The notes beneath the pieces were generated by a model, which saw nothing but the letters and a program-made list of their open reading frames with translations, searched no databases and was not told the DNA's origin. Shown piece by piece: positions 36,982 through 49,285 of a stretch of DNA of 64,000 nt (position 1 is the first letter of the stretch; every line of letters starts with the position of its first letter). The position numbers were made by a program, and so were the translations under genes. The stretch is from Sorex araneus (lineage: Eukaryota > Chordata > Mammalia > Eulipotyphla > Soricidae): NCBI RefSeq assembly GCF_027595985.1, contig NC_073303.1:100722328-100786327 (forward strand). The letters are read 5' to 3'.

Positions 36982-37167
36982 TATTTTCTTTCTTCTTTTT
37001 TTTTCCTTTTTGGGTCACACCCAGCGATGCACAGGGGATACTCCTGGCTCTGCACTCAGAAATTACTCCTGGCGGTGCTCAGGGTACCATATGAGATGCA
37101 GGAATCGAACCTAGGTCAGCCATGTGCAAGGCAGATGCCCTACCCGCTGTGCTATTGCTCCAGCTCC
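36982..37167 (-). mobile_element. tRNA-derived SINE, short type
   Basis: Reverse strand, ends TTGCTCCAGCTCC. Flank TATGCTATTT on both sides. Confidence 0.9.
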
Positions 37168-38603
37168 TATGCTATTTCTCAAAATAAATAAATTTAATGA
37201 AGGCTTGGAAAAACTCAGCTCATTGTTGAAAAGAACCGAAAAGACAGTAGGGTTTTTTTTTTTTTTTTTTTTTATGGATAAAGACAGCCTCTTCTTCAGC
37301 ATTTTATCTTCTGGTGGCTGTGTCTGACAGAGCCACTCAAGATAAAGAGGCACATAGCCTGTGCATAGTTTTCTCTCTTCTTTAGCTTCAGGATGCACAC
37401 AGAGGACATTTTTATTTTGAAAGACCTTTTTTTTTTTTTATCATGCATCCTTATAGGGAAATGGCCAGGAGAAATAAATAACTAACATTGACACTGACAT
37501 GGATCTGAGACATTTTGCAGTTGCTGCCTGTAAGATGTTCTGATGCCTTTCCCATCACACACTGAGTGGGGCATTCGTTTGCTGCTTGTCATTCACTTCT
37601 TAGATCTTAGAGGACCAGCTGAAGGGGTCTCTGATCTGATTTGCATTTCCCAAGCACTTCAGATGGAATGACACTCCTTCTGTTCTCTTCTGCCCCTGTA
37701 TTGCCTCTGGTTGTACAGTCGTCCGAGTCTGACATTCTCTCATATAGGCAGAAAATACATACGGTCCTGCTGTATGTATCCAGCAAAATGCATGGTGACG
37801 GTGGCACAGGGATGAATGAAACATAGATTTCCAAACAGTCAAGAACAGAAAGGGATAGAGTTGCGAGTAGAAACAGCGAGAGCCGGAACTGCTAAGTGTG
37901 GTGAAGGGTGTAGAACTAGAGTAGCATGTGGTCTAAAGGTGTTGGCTGCCATTCTAGGCCTTGGCAATTCTTTCCTGGTTGTGGGTTTTTTGCCAGAGGA
38001 CAATGTAAATATATGTGAGTGAGAGGTGCTGTGAAGATTGGGCAGGCCTGGACATCATAGGTTCTCTTTAGAAGAACCCTGGGAACAATGATCTCTCTCG
38101 CCTCAAGATCCATAGTAGTGCTACTTTACTGAAAATTGGCTCATTGCTCCTTGACTGGCAATCAGCTGCCTCTTTTCCTATCAGCTGCTGCTGGCTTGAG
38201 AGCCGAAGTTGTGACTCATAGTACCTGGCAGTAACTGAAGTCACGCCCAGAGTTCAAGACATGATCTTTTCTAGATATAACGAGAATTCCTGATCACTCC
38301 TTAAATTTCGATCTTTTTCACTGCCTTTTTATTTGTGTCATTTTTTTTTCTCTGCCTTTTAGATGTCTTTGGTTATTTTTGGTACAAGGAAGGAGAAAAT
38401 GACATCCTGGTAATCATAAGCCTCTTACTGTCTCTGGAGGAGGCCCTTGAGCTGACAAATGAAGCGGAGAGGGGAATCTCCTTGTCATGACTGAAGTGGG
38501 TACCTCAGGCAGAATAAGCAGAATAACAGCTAATAAGATAGCAAAAGTTACAAAAACACATATAAGTTCTGGCTTTGATTCTAGCATTATAAAGGTGATT
38601 CAG
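37168..38603. other. Flank, no gene seen
   Basis: T-runs at 37252-37273 and 37427-37439. Over 1 kb of unique DNA after that, with no SINE and no coding signal. Confidence 0.5.
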
Positions 38604-38760
38604 GAGCTAGAGATACAGTACTGTGGGTTAGATGCTTGTGTTGCATGCCTCTGACCTGGGCTTTATCTTCAGCACCCACAGTAGTACTGAGCCCTGACAG
38701 GAGTGATTCCTGAGTACAGAGCCAGGAATAAGTTATGAGTACTGGTAGGTGTGGCTCTCC
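38604..38760 (+). mobile_element. Old tRNA-derived SINE beside the microsatellite
   Basis: AGGAGCTAGAGATACAGTAC head, GATTCCTGAGTACAGAGCCA body. The 3' end runs into the CTTC array. Confidence 0.7.
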
Positions 38761-38774
38761 CCAAGATGACCTCT

Positions 38775-39090
<316 letters not shown>

Positions 39091-39390
39091 TCTACCCAGT
39101 TATAGTTGTACTTTCTCATGTAACCTCTTAGGATGGAGCGAAGAAAATCACTATAAAGGAACTTTGCTCGTTCTACCATCCCATCCCATTTAGTCCAATC
39201 CTCAAGGTCCTAGAAGAAAACTCAGGCAGGTTCCAGGATTTTTTCTGTGCCTCATTATTTTATCCTAAAGGAGCATCTTAATGGAAAACTTAAATGTCTC
39301 ATTCAGGGTTATTTAAGTGGGTAGAAGACAAGGTTTGTCTTCCTCTAGCTTAGGAGGGAAGCCTGCTATTAGGGAAAGGGTAGAGCTAGC

Positions 39391-39566
39391 TTTTTTTTTT
39401 TTCCTTTTTGGGTCACACCCAGCGATGCTCAGGGGTTACTCCTGGCTCTGCATGCAGGAATCACTCCTGGCGGCGCTCGTGGGACCATAGGGGATGCTGG
39501 GAATCGAACCTGGGTCAGCCGCGTGCAAGGCAAATGCCCTACCCGCTGTGCTATTGCTCCAGCTCC
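39391..39566 (-). mobile_element. tRNA-derived SINE, short type
   Basis: Reverse strand, ends GCTCCAGCTCC. AGCTAGCTTTT lies on both sides (about 39384 and 39568). Confidence 0.92.
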
Positions 39567-39732
39567 AAGCTAGCTTTTCTTGTCCTTTTCTCAGTCTTTT
39601 TCTCATCACCTCACAGCTGAGGCTTCTGAGTCCTTGGGTGTTGGGGTTTAGAGAGAGGCTCTTACTTGGCTGATATTGGCATGGAGATATTGCAATGAAC
39701 CCCTGACAATCTTTCAGTTCATCTCTTTTTTC

Positions 39733-39910
39733 CATCTTTTTACTTATTTGTTTGTGGGCCTTACCTGGGTGTTTTCAGAGTTTACTCCTGATTCAGCATT
39801 CAGAAATCACTCCTAGCAGTGCTCAGGAGACTATATGGGGTGCTAGGGATTAAATCTACATTGGCCACCTGCAAGGCAAGCACCCTATTTGCTGTCCTAG
39901 GTCTTTGGCT
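39733..39910 (-). mobile_element. Old reversed SINE
   Basis: AGAAATCACTCCTAGCAGTG and GGGTGCTAGGGATTAAATC visible. Unique sequence follows to 40230. Confidence 0.65.
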
Positions 39911-40246
39911 CCCCCATCTAACAAGTTTCAGGAACATTTAATCACAAGTTTCAAGAAGAACTGTGCAAACACAAGCTTATTCTTTGCTTCCAGTCCCAGG
40001 GATGCATCACTGCCATCCCACAGGGTGACAAAGGAGCGTGCTCAACCATTCTAATTTGTACTCAGCAAATGAAAATCTCACCAGACAATCCTTCCCAACT
40101 GGGGCGGTACTTGGAGCATCCCTTTGCCCTTTTTGCATGACACCAAAAGTTGATTCTGAGAAGCAGTCTGTAAAGTTCCTAGATGGTCCCCATTGAGTAA
40201 TAGTCTTCCACAGAGAAAGGAATTAAAAAAAATACTGCTTTCCTAC

Positions 40247-41160
40247 CGCTGTTGGAGAGGATGTGGCGAGAAAAGGACCCTTCTACACTGCTGGTGGGAA
40301 TGCTGACTGGTTCAGCCCTTCTGGAAAACAATATGGACGATTCTCAAAAAATTAGAAATTGAGCTCCCATTTGACCCAGCAATACCACTGCTGGGAATAT
40401 ATCCCAGAGAGGCAAAAAAGTATAATCGAAATGGCATATGCACATGTATGTTCATCGCAGCACTGTTTACAATAGCCAGAATCTGGAAAAAACCCGAATG
40501 CCCTAGAACGGATGACTGGTTGAGGAAACTTTGGTACATCTATGCAATGGAATACTATGCAGCTGTTAGAAAAAAGGAGGTCACAAATTTTTTATTTAAG
40601 TGGATCGGCATGAAAAGTTTCATGCTAAGTGAAATGAGTCAGAAAGAGAGAGACAGACATAGAAAGATTGCACTCATCTATGACATATAGAATAACAGAG
40701 TGGGAGACTAACAACCAAGAATTGTAGAAACAACTACCAGGAGGTTGACTCCATGGCTAGGAGGCTGGCCTCACATTCTGGGGAAAGGGCAACTCAGAGA
40801 AGGGATCACCAACTATAATGTAGTCGAAGGCCATGTGGGAGAAGGGAGTTGCGGGCTGAATGAGGACTTGAGACTGAGCACAGTGGCCACTCAACACCTT
40901 TATTGCAAACCACAATAGCTAATTAGAGGGAGAGAACAGAAGGGAATGCCCTGCCACAGTGACAGGGTGGGGTGGGGGGAGATGGGATTGGGGAGGATGG
41001 GAGGGATGCTGGGTTTACTGGTGGTGGAGTATGGGCACTGGTGAAGGGATGGGTTCCCGAACTTTGTATGGGGGAAGCATAAGCACAGATGTGTATAAAT
41101 CCGTAACTGTAACCTCATGGTGATTCATTAATTAAAAATAAATAAATTTATTTAAAAAAA
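40247..41160 (+). mobile_element. L1, 5'-truncated, with ORF2 C-terminus and 3'UTR
   Basis: About 914 bp. Encodes the ORF2 end (FIAALFTIARIWKKPECPRT, WYIYAMEYYAAV, LSEMSQKERDRHRKIAL) to a stop at 40690, then 3'UTR with GGGATGGGTTCCCGAAC and an ATAAATAAATTTA tail. Duplicated flank ACTGCTTTCCTACC at about 40231-40246 and 41160-41174. The frame is open over this part, which suggests it is fairly young. Confidence 0.94.
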
Positions 41161-41343
41161 ACTGCTTTCCTACCCTGCATCCCTCATAGAGTCTTAGTCC
41201 TGTGTCTAGTACTTATTCCCTAAAACAAACCACTTGAACATAAGCCCAGTTCTTGGGATATGCTGTTTGGGGTAACTGGTCCAAAAAAAAAAGTCCATCA
41301 AATAGTTACCCTTCCAGTTTTCTTAGAGGTTAAGAACTTATTC

Positions 41344-41517
41344 AGGAGCTGGAGTGATAGCACAGTGGGTAGGGAGTTTGCCTTGCACATGGCTGACCCA
41401 GGTTTGATTCCCAGCATCTCATATGGTTTCCCAAGCACTGCCAGGAGTAATTCCTGCATGCATGAGCCACGAGTAACCCCTGTGCATTGCCAGGTGTGAC
41501 CCAAAAAGAAAAAAAAA
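41344..41517 (+). mobile_element. tRNA-derived SINE, CATG subfamily
   Basis: Full length; has TGCATGCATGAGCC in place of TGCAGAGCC. Flanks AAGAACTTATTC and AAGAACTGATTC. Confidence 0.9.
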
Positions 41518-41577
41518 AGAACTGATTCACTTATATGTGCATACATGGGTACTTTGGAGATACTCATCACAATGACT

Positions 41578-41726
41578 TATTTTTTCTTTTGGGTCATGCA
41601 CAGGGCTCTGCACTCAGGAATAACTCCTGGCAGTGCTTGGGGGACCATGTGGGATGCTGGGAATCAAACCCAGATAGGCTGTGTGCAAGGCAAATTCTTT
41701 ATCTACTGTGCTATCACTCCAGCCCC
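41578..41726 (-). mobile_element. SINE with internal deletion
   Basis: Reverse strand. GGGTCATGCACAGGGCTCTGC shows loss of about 25 bp between the GATGC and CTCTGCACTC motifs. Confidence 0.85.
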
Positions 41727-42530
41727 TGATTTCTTATCTATGCTTCCTTGTCAGGGCAATTGTATGGCTATTTCCATGATGATGATTTCCTTCCTTGCTT
41801 TCTAGCCATAACCAGCTCCATAGTTTCTGGAGCTCAAGGCAAAAGAAAACATCAGGCTCCCTGTTCAAAAAGTACTAAGAGTTTCTAGTTGAGAGTAGTA
41901 GACCATCAAACCCACATGGGAGGGAGGACTTCTGAGAGTAGAACTGTGTTACTGTAGATGCCAGCCAGGTCTCTAGTTCGTACCAATCTGAGATATCTCC
42001 AACTGACAAGGACCTTCCAGAGAAAGGACAGTTTCTGATCCGTTGACACCTCCACTCGTTACCCGAGGCTTGCCTATTCTGGTTTCAGCTTTTTTTTCTC
42101 TAAATTTCTCAGTCTTCATCTCATGTAGCACACAGAATATTCATACTAACTAGCCTTCCTGATGACACTGCATCCACCTTCTTTATTTCAAAGCCCTCTG
42201 CAGACTTAGAACTGACCTGTAAAACAATAGAAATATGTGAAGTGACTACAAAGATCAGTCATGGAAGACCAACTCTAGTTCTGGCCCCTTAGTTGTTCTT
42301 TCTGAAGCAAACCAGCTTGCAGGTCATCAAAATATTCAAGGAGTTCTACGAAGGTAATGTCATGGAGAACTGGACAAAAACTGGCAAACTACCAACTTGC
42401 CAGTCACGTGTTTGTGTCACCTTGGACTGGGTCTTGTGGTCGTAGCTTCTCCACCATGTCAGGCTTAGGATAATCCTGTCATGGAGGACATGTGATTGTG
42501 TCCTCACGAAACTTCAAGCAGAACTGGCCA
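41727..42530. other. Flank, no gene seen
   Basis: Unique DNA. No confident repeat; a decayed DNA transposon in 42200-42540 cannot be excluded. Confidence 0.4.
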
Positions 42531-42549
42531 GTGGGAAAAGTAGTTCTTC

Positions 42550-43168
42550 TTTTTAAAATTTTTTGTTAGATGTTGCCTCGTTTTTATTATTATTATTATT
42601 ATTATTATTGCTTTTTCGATCACACCCGGCGATGCACAGGGGTTACTCCTGGTTCTGCACTCAGGAATTACTCCTGGCGGTGCTCAGGGGACCATATGGG
42701 ATGCTGAGACTCAAACCCGGGTTGACCACGTGCAAGGCAAATGCCCTACCCACTGTGCTATTGCTCCAGCCCCTGCCTTATTATTTTTAAAACATTTAAA
42801 AAATTATTTAATTATTTATTTTTTAATAATGAATCACTGTGAGGTACAGTTATATACTTACAAACTTTCGTGTTTGCATTTCAGTCATACAATGATCGAG
42901 TACCTTTCCCTCCACCAGTGCCCATTCTCCACCACCAGTGATCCCAGTATCCCTCCCACCCCCTCATTCCTCTCATTCCCCCCAGCCCTCCACCTTGGTG
43001 GCAGCGCATTCCCTTTTGTTCTCTATCTCCTTTTGGGTGTTGTGGGTTTTGATAGAAGCATTGAGTGGCCATTGTGTTTGATCTATAGTCGACATTAGGC
43101 ACCATCTCCCAACCCCGAGCAGGTCCTCCAAACACCCTTTACTTGGTATTCCCTTCTCTATCTGAGCT
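42550..43168 (-). mobile_element. L1 3'UTR with SINE inside its tail
   Basis: Reverse strand. TGGGAAAAGTAGTTCTT bounds both ends (about 42532-42548 and 43170-43186). Contains AATGAATCACTGTGAGGTAC and CCTCCACCAGTGCCC. The SINE at 42580 sits in the A-rich tail. Confidence 0.88.
42580..42773 (-). mobile_element. tRNA-derived SINE with (TTA)n end
   Basis: Reverse strand with an ATT repeat (42583-42610) in place of plain poly(A), then TTTTTCGATCACACCCGGCG. Flank TGCCT(C/T) on both sides. Confidence 0.9.
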
Positions 43169-43186
43169 GTCTGGGAAAAGTAGTTC

Positions 43187-44344
43187 TTTTCAAAGAAGTC
43201 TTCAAGCACCCTCTCTCCTCTCCATCAATCTATAGACCAGATGTGGTCCTCTGTTTAAGGGATTGTTTTAAGTCGACCAAGAGGGCTGCCTGGAGAAAAC
43301 AACTAACTGGAGAAGAGAGAAGCTGTAACTGTATGACAGATCCTAATCCTTTTTCTACACTCACTTTTGTATGAGAAATTAAAAATTACACATAGATTTT
43401 TGCTGTTGGAGATTCTTTTTCATCTTGTTCAAAGACCTTATTTTAGAATACCCTTCAACTTTCACTTTAGTCTCCAGTTATGTTTTCTTGCAGTTAGTGC
43501 AATCAATGTCCTCTGTCTCTTCCATGATATGATCTCAGTTCTTCAGCTTAAGAAAAACTCTTCACTGCAGGATTTAATTGGTTTAGTGTGACAACATTTC
43601 TATCACAGTCAAACTGAGAAGTCCAAAACAGTAAGAATATTCATTACATAAAAAAAGGATTTTCATTATAGAACAGGAGTCTGAAAACCTGCTTATGATC
43701 TGGTAAAAATTGCTTAGCCAAAGAACTTAAGTCTCTTTTTAGATTTGCATGAGTGAAATGAGAGAGAGGGAGGAGGGGGAGGGAGAGAAAGATACAGAAG
43801 AGCTCACATTGTATTTGTAGTTCTGACTTTGGCCAGTAAGAAATTTATAAGTAAGAACCAGGTTATTTATTTAGCATTCAATCACAGATTCACAGATTTA
43901 GTTCCACAGATTTAGGTACTGGGATTAGTTTGAAGAATTGGGAAGCTAAAGTAATAGTTATTATTTTTTTCTTAACAATCTCTGACCTGATGTTACATGT
44001 GTGACCTCTCTGTGCCTCAGTCTCTTTCTTTGGGTAAGTGTGCAAATATCTATTGATTGATTCAATGTATCTATTGATTCTTTAAATTGCTTTCCCTATT
44101 TGAACTTTCATCATTATTTCATCTTTTATATTTAAAACCATTTTCTGTAAGAGAGAGGAGATAGATTATGACATAATAAAAACATTAAAAAATCACTAAA
44201 ATATCAAGTCCAAGAATGATGACTATTAAGCAGGATTTCTGCTAATTAATTCATGTTTACCCATTGATCTGAATAGAGAAGGATGATGAGGTTGAGGCAT
44301 GTGTGAAGGAAAACAGAACATATTTAAGCAATTATTAAAGATAC
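43187..44344. other. A/T-rich flank, no gene seen
   Basis: A GA-rich run at about 43763-43790. No recognised mobile element in about 1.1 kb. Confidence 0.5.
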
Positions 44345-44565
44345 CTGCTGGCTTGGGAGATGGCTCAATGCTCAGAGGAGTATGCTTTGCATTCAGGGAC
44401 CTGAGATCAAACCCTAGCAACCAGATCCCTCTGCTCCCAGTACTGATGGTTTGGGTAGTGCTGCATCACTGCATTTCCGGCTCCGTCAGCTGAGGATCAC
44501 CAGCATGGACCCTGCATTCCCCAGGGAGTGCTAGGGAGATTCTCTTAACTAAAAACCGAACACCA
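44345..44565 (+). mobile_element. Old SINE relic
   Basis: GGCTTGGGAGATGGCTCAAT head and GAGATCAAACCCTAGCAACC. Diverged 3' half. Confidence 0.6.
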
Positions 44566-44676
44566 CCTGCTGTGTGTCTCAAACTCTATTATGGATGCCT
44601 TTATAAATCATGGTAGCAAAATAAAAATGTAAAAAGAAATTAAAACCATAAAAATTTTAATTAAAAATTAAATAAT

Positions 44677-44897
44677 CACTGTCACTCCATTGCTCATCAA
44701 TTTGTTTGAGCGGGCACCAGTAACGTCTCTCTTTATGAGACTTCTTGTTACTGTTTTTGGCATATCCAGTACGCCACGGGTAGCTTGCCAGGCTCTGCTG
44801 GTGTACGCGCGATACTCTTGGTAGCTTGCCAGGCTCTCAGAAAGGGATGGAGGAGTCAGACACAGGTCCATCATGTGAAAGGAGAACGTCCTACTAC
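44677..44897 (-). mobile_element. SINE with RTE-type tail
   Basis: Reverse strand: CACTGTCACTCCATTGCTCA, GAGCGGGCACCAGTAACGTC, GCCACGGGTAGCTTGCCAGG, then a damaged head. No A-tail. Confidence 0.85.
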
Positions 44898-44956
44898 AAA
44901 TCAAAAACAAGTCAGGAGTGTAATATGGAAGTGGACATTTTAAATTATTTTTAAAA

Positions 44957-45105
44957 GCAGTTAATTATTTTTGGAGGGGTCACACTTTTCTATGCTTAGG
45001 GATCACTCCTGGCTCAGGAAACTGTATGTGGTGATGGGGGTTGAACCCTTGTTGGCTGTGTGTAAGGCAAGCACCTATCCTACTATTTTATTTCTCCAGC
45101 TCCAT
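44957..45105 (-). mobile_element. Old reversed SINE
   Basis: GGGATCACTCCTGGCTCAGG and GGGGTTGAACCC visible; shortened in the middle. Confidence 0.65.
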
Positions 45106-45718
45106 TCTAGATTCTCTGAAGAAAGAGTCCTATTGTAGGGGAGATGCATGTTACATTGGGTGTCCTTTGATAATCAGGAGGTTTACCCAACTCAGGGAGG
45201 GAAAAAAATACTCTTTCACTAATTAAAAAAATTGAGTAAAGGAGCTACAGTGTGTATGACCAAGTTTGGATGGGAGAGCAAAAGCTAACTCATGTGGGTT
45301 CCAGGGAAAGGTGAGTTTTTATTATAGGGAACTAGGGGCAAAAAGGAGATAGCCAGAGGAGGAATGCTGAGTGCCAGGACCCTGGCAGATCTCAGCCTGA
45401 TGCTCACATAGGCTCTCCTTCTCAAGGATGTCTGGGAATCTAGTACCCTAAAGCTCTTAGACTATGGCTGGTAAGTGGGTGGTTCTTAGAAACCTTCTGA
45501 AATGTTACTGTGAGTTTCACTGCCTGCAAACTACTGTCTCTAAAGCAGGCTGTTCCTCCTTCTCTGTGACTTCCATATCCCTTCAGTGGCCGCGGTCCTT
45601 GTGACCCACCTGAGGAAGGGTATTCTGGAAAACACGCTCTGTTTGTGTATGTGCACAATGCAGAGAGATGGAATGTTGACTAGATAGCATATAGCACAGC
45701 ACCAGGTAGGAGTCAAAT
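45106..45718. other. Flank, no gene seen
   Basis: Unique DNA with no recognised element. Confidence 0.5.
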
Positions 45719-45734
45719 AACCAAGATGTTCTCT

Positions 45735-46050
45735 TTTATTTTTAAAATTAAAAAAAAATTTTATTGAATCACCGTGAGATATTTACAAGCTTTCATGTTT
45801 GGGTTACAATCTCACAATGATCAAAAACCCATCCCTCCACCACCTCCACCAATGCACATTCCCCACCACCAATATCCCGGGTATACTGCCCCTTTCCCAC
45901 CCTCCCCTACCTCTAAGGCAGACAATATTCCCCATACTCTCTCTCTACTTTTGGGCATTATGGCTTGCAACGCAGACACTGAGAGGTCACATGTTTGATC
46001 CATTATCTACTTTCAGCACGCATCTCCCATCCCGACTGATTCCTCCAGCC
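45735..46050 (-). mobile_element. L1 3'UTR, 5'-truncated
   Basis: Reverse strand, first 3'UTR lineage (tail reads TTTTATTGAATCACCGTGAG). CCAAGATGTTCTCT on both sides (45721-45734 and 46051-46064). Confidence 0.92.
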
Positions 46051-46064
46051 ACCAAGATGTTCTC

Positions 46065-47292
46065 TGAAGCGGAGTCCTCCTGCGCTATCTAAACCAGGCT
46101 TCTCATCCAGTTGTTTTAGGAAGCATTTTTAGTCAATGTTCATCTTTTTCACTCTCCTTTAAAATAAGCAATAACAGTGAGGATTGGAAAAGTTTAGCAA
46201 CTGTTCTAGGGTCATACAACTGGCCATCTAGATTAAATGTATGTCTATATAGGGGAAACACCATAATTTTTGGGGAATTCTGTACTTCTAGATGACTAGA
46301 CTAATCGCTTAGGACACTAATCTAGAAGTACAGAATCAGTCCACTGCCTCCTCTCCCCATCCCCTCCACCCTCAGTCCCCAGTTTGACTTAGGAGATCGG
46401 AGTAGGGTTTGAGATTTAAGTTTCTCACAAGTTCCCAAATGATACTGATGTATCCAAAATGTACCATATTTTGAGGACTGGAGAGTAGGAGGTGAATCTG
46501 TTGAGTGTGTTTATTCTTTATCTCAGTTTACCATTGTTCAGGGTCAGGGGGATATTAGAATATACACATTTAAAATTTTTTGTGCCTTTGTATATGGTTC
46601 CTACTATATAGCATCAATTCTATGTTTGTTACAGGCATGTATGAGCCTGTGCATGTCTGCATTTTAAAACTTTACAGTCTTCGAAGGTAATTACACAGCT
46701 GAATGAAAATGAATGGGTTCATATTTATGAATGCAGCTTGTTTGTAAACCACGGAGGAAACCTGATACTATGGATATTTTCTTGATTGAGACAGAATACC
46801 AAATGAAACTTTGGAGTTGATGATTTATTTATTATTTCATTGTGAGTTTTCAAAAATCAGTATTCGATAAGTAAATGACCCAAATTTTATATTGGTATTC
46901 ATGGAAGTAGCATTAGTCTTGATGAATTATTTGCTTATTCATAGAATTTGTAATTTAATTCTACAGAAATTGTGTAGCAATTTGGCATACCTTAATGAGT
47001 GGATACTGTCTCATAGCTTAATGAACCTGTCATCCTTTTAAGGTAGGGGAAACAGCAGTTGACGGGAAAGAAAACTGTTCAGAAATTCAATGGACTCAAC
47101 CAACCTCTATGATTTTCTTGGGGACAGCACTACAAGATTTTAACACTCAGGTCACTATAAAAGAACTGTTAGCTCTCTTTAGGGAAAGTCAAACCCTAGT
47201 TGGACCCAAGCAATGCCTCCATCTAGCTAGAAGATTCTTCACTAACTTTGTGGGGGAGGTCCTTACCTATTAAATGGCAGTGAAAGGTCTAA
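46065..47292. other. A/T-rich flank around the inverted repeat
   Basis: About 1.2 kb without SINE or L1. No coding signal. TTTAT/ATTTA-rich around 46800-46960. Confidence 0.5.
46277..46336. repeat. 17-bp perfect inverted repeat, 26-nt loop
   Basis: ATTCTGTACTTCTAGAT at 46277-46293 and its exact reverse complement at 46320-46336, spaced by 26 nt. No other part of a known repeat is seen around it. Confidence 0.85.
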
Positions 47293-47478
47293 TTCTTTTT
47301 TTTTTTTTTTTTTTGCTTTTTGGGTCACACCCAGAGATGCACAGGGGTTACTCCTGGCTCTGCACTCAGGAATTACCCTTGGCGGTGCTCAGAGGACCAT
47401 ATGGGATGCTGGGAATCAAACCCGGGTCGGCCGCGTGCAAGGCAAATGCCCTACCCACTGTACTATCACTCCAGCCCC
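47293..47478 (-). mobile_element. tRNA-derived SINE, short type
   Basis: Reverse strand, T-run then GCTTTTTGGGTCACACCC. Flanks contain CTAATTCTT on both sides. Confidence 0.92.
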
Positions 47479-47911
47479 CTAATTCTTATCTTACAGGATT
47501 GTGGTGATAGCTAAATGAGATAAAAGAATGTAAAGACTGAAAGGTAGTTGTTTTTTTTACAAGTTAGAATGATTGTAACATAATTCTACTTTCCACCACA
47601 GTAACACTTTCTTCTATTTCCTTTCTCTCTTTCCTCCCTCTTTCTTCCTTGCCAACTCCATCTGTTCCTTCCTTTCTTCCTTAAACAGAGTACTTCTTTT
47701 AACTTTCCTTTTTGAATACGAAAGACTTATTAAAAAGGAACACAACTCCTTTGTGGTAAGACCAGTCCAAAGGATGCATGGAGCAAAGTATAAGGAGTGG
47801 TGGTAGGAGTCCTTCAAATCCTCTCCAGATGAGCCCTTTCCAGCATATGGGTATGTTAACCATCTTGGAAGTTTCTCAGTGAACATTTCTTTCAGGAGTC
47901 TGAGGTGACCC
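47479..47911. other. Flank, no gene seen
   Basis: A pyrimidine-rich stretch (47604-47700). Otherwise unique. Confidence 0.5.
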
Positions 47912-48397
47912 ACATTTTTTTTTTTAATTAGTGAATCACTGTGAGGTACAGTTACAAACTTACAAACTTTTGTGCTTGCGTTTCAGTCATACAATGATCG
48001 AGTACCCATCCCTCCAACAGCGACCGTTCTCCACCACCAATGGTCCCAGCATCCCTCCCACCACCCCCATCCCATCTCTCTCCTTTTGGGTGTTGTGGTT
48101 TGCAATAGAGGTATTAAGTGGCCATCATGTTCGGTCTATAGTCTACTTTCAGCCCGCATCTCCCATCCTGAGTGGGCCCTCCTAGCACCGTTTCTTGGTG
48201 GTCCCTTCTCTATCTGAACTGCCTTTTCCCCTAGCATGTGAGGCCAGCTTCTAAGCTGTGGAGTAATCCTCCTGGTACTAATCTCTACTAATCTTGGGTG
48301 TTAGTCTCCCATTCTGTTACTTTATAGTCCACAAATGGGTGCAATCTTTCAATGTCTGTCCCTCTCTTTCTGACTCATTTCACTTCTGATGCCAAAA
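47912..48397 (-). mobile_element. L1 3' end, 5'-truncated
   Basis: Reverse strand, second lineage tail (TTAGTGAATCACTGTGAGG), then CCATCCCTCC, and up to TTTCTGACTCATTTCACTT from the ORF2/3'UTR border. Confidence 0.88.
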
Positions 48398-48421
48398 GTT
48401 GGATGTTCTTAATCACTTTGC

Positions 48422-48596
48422 CTTTTTTTTTTTTCTTTTTGGTCACACCTAGCGATGCACAGGGGTTACTCCTGGTTCTGTATTCAGGAATCACTCCTGA
48501 CGGTGCTCAGGGGACCATATAAGATGCTGGGAAATGAACCTGGGTCGGCTGAGTGCAAGGCAAACGCCCTCCCCGCTGTGCTATCGCTCCAGCCCC
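48422..48596 (-). mobile_element. tRNA-derived SINE, short type
   Basis: Reverse strand. ATCACTTTGCCTTT on both sides (48412-48425, 48597-48610). Confidence 0.93.
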
Positions 48597-48755
48597 ATCA
48601 CTTTGCCTTTCAATCCACATTCTTCTTAGTGTACCGTGTCCTTCTGTATGAATTTCTTCCCTTAACTTCAATATGTCCTCAGGCAGCACCTCTTTCTCTG
48701 AAGGCTGCTGAAGTTCCCTCCAGCTTGGGGTCTATTTCCTTGTGTTGTAAGGATC

Positions 48756-48928
48756 TTTTTTTTTTTTTTTTGGGTCACACCTGGCGATGCACAGGGGTTA
48801 CTCCTGGCTCTGCACTCAGGAATTACTCCTGGCGGTGCTCAGGGGATCATATGGGATGCTGGGAATCGAACCCGGGTTGGCTGCATGCAAGACAAACGTC
48901 CTACCCGCTGTGCTATTGCTCCAGCTTC
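48756..48928 (-). mobile_element. tRNA-derived SINE, short type
   Basis: Reverse strand, full body, ends TTGCTCCAGCTTC. Confidence 0.92.
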
Positions 48929-49109
48929 ATCTTTTTTCAATGGCTGTATGCATCAAACATGGTAGTTTTTGGAGGAAATAAATGGACATGATTTTTACAT
49001 TTCTGATCTTAGTGCTTGACCCAGGAATAAGTAATAGTTCATATATATTTGAACTGGGATCAGTTGCATGAATTGTATATGCCTTAGCCCCTATACTATA
49101 TTTCTGGTT

Positions 49110-49285
49110 CTGATATCTATTTTAATACCTCCCCTGCACCCAATGATACCCAGCCTGACAGTATGGACCTGATAGGGCCAGTGCTTGGTGTATGGACTTA
49201 GTCTTGTGAAGCCAGGGTTTAAATTCAAGGTCTTGCACATGCTGTGCTTGAACTCAACCCTTAAGCCATATCTCTGATCCTCGTA
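49110..49285 (-). mobile_element. Old reversed SINE relic
   Basis: GCACCCAATGATACCCAGCC to CCATATCTCTGATCC. Weak. Confidence 0.4.

Noticed and set aside
42200-42540. Possible decayed DNA transposon
   Set aside because: No terminal inverted repeats or target duplication could be found by eye; left as unique sequence.
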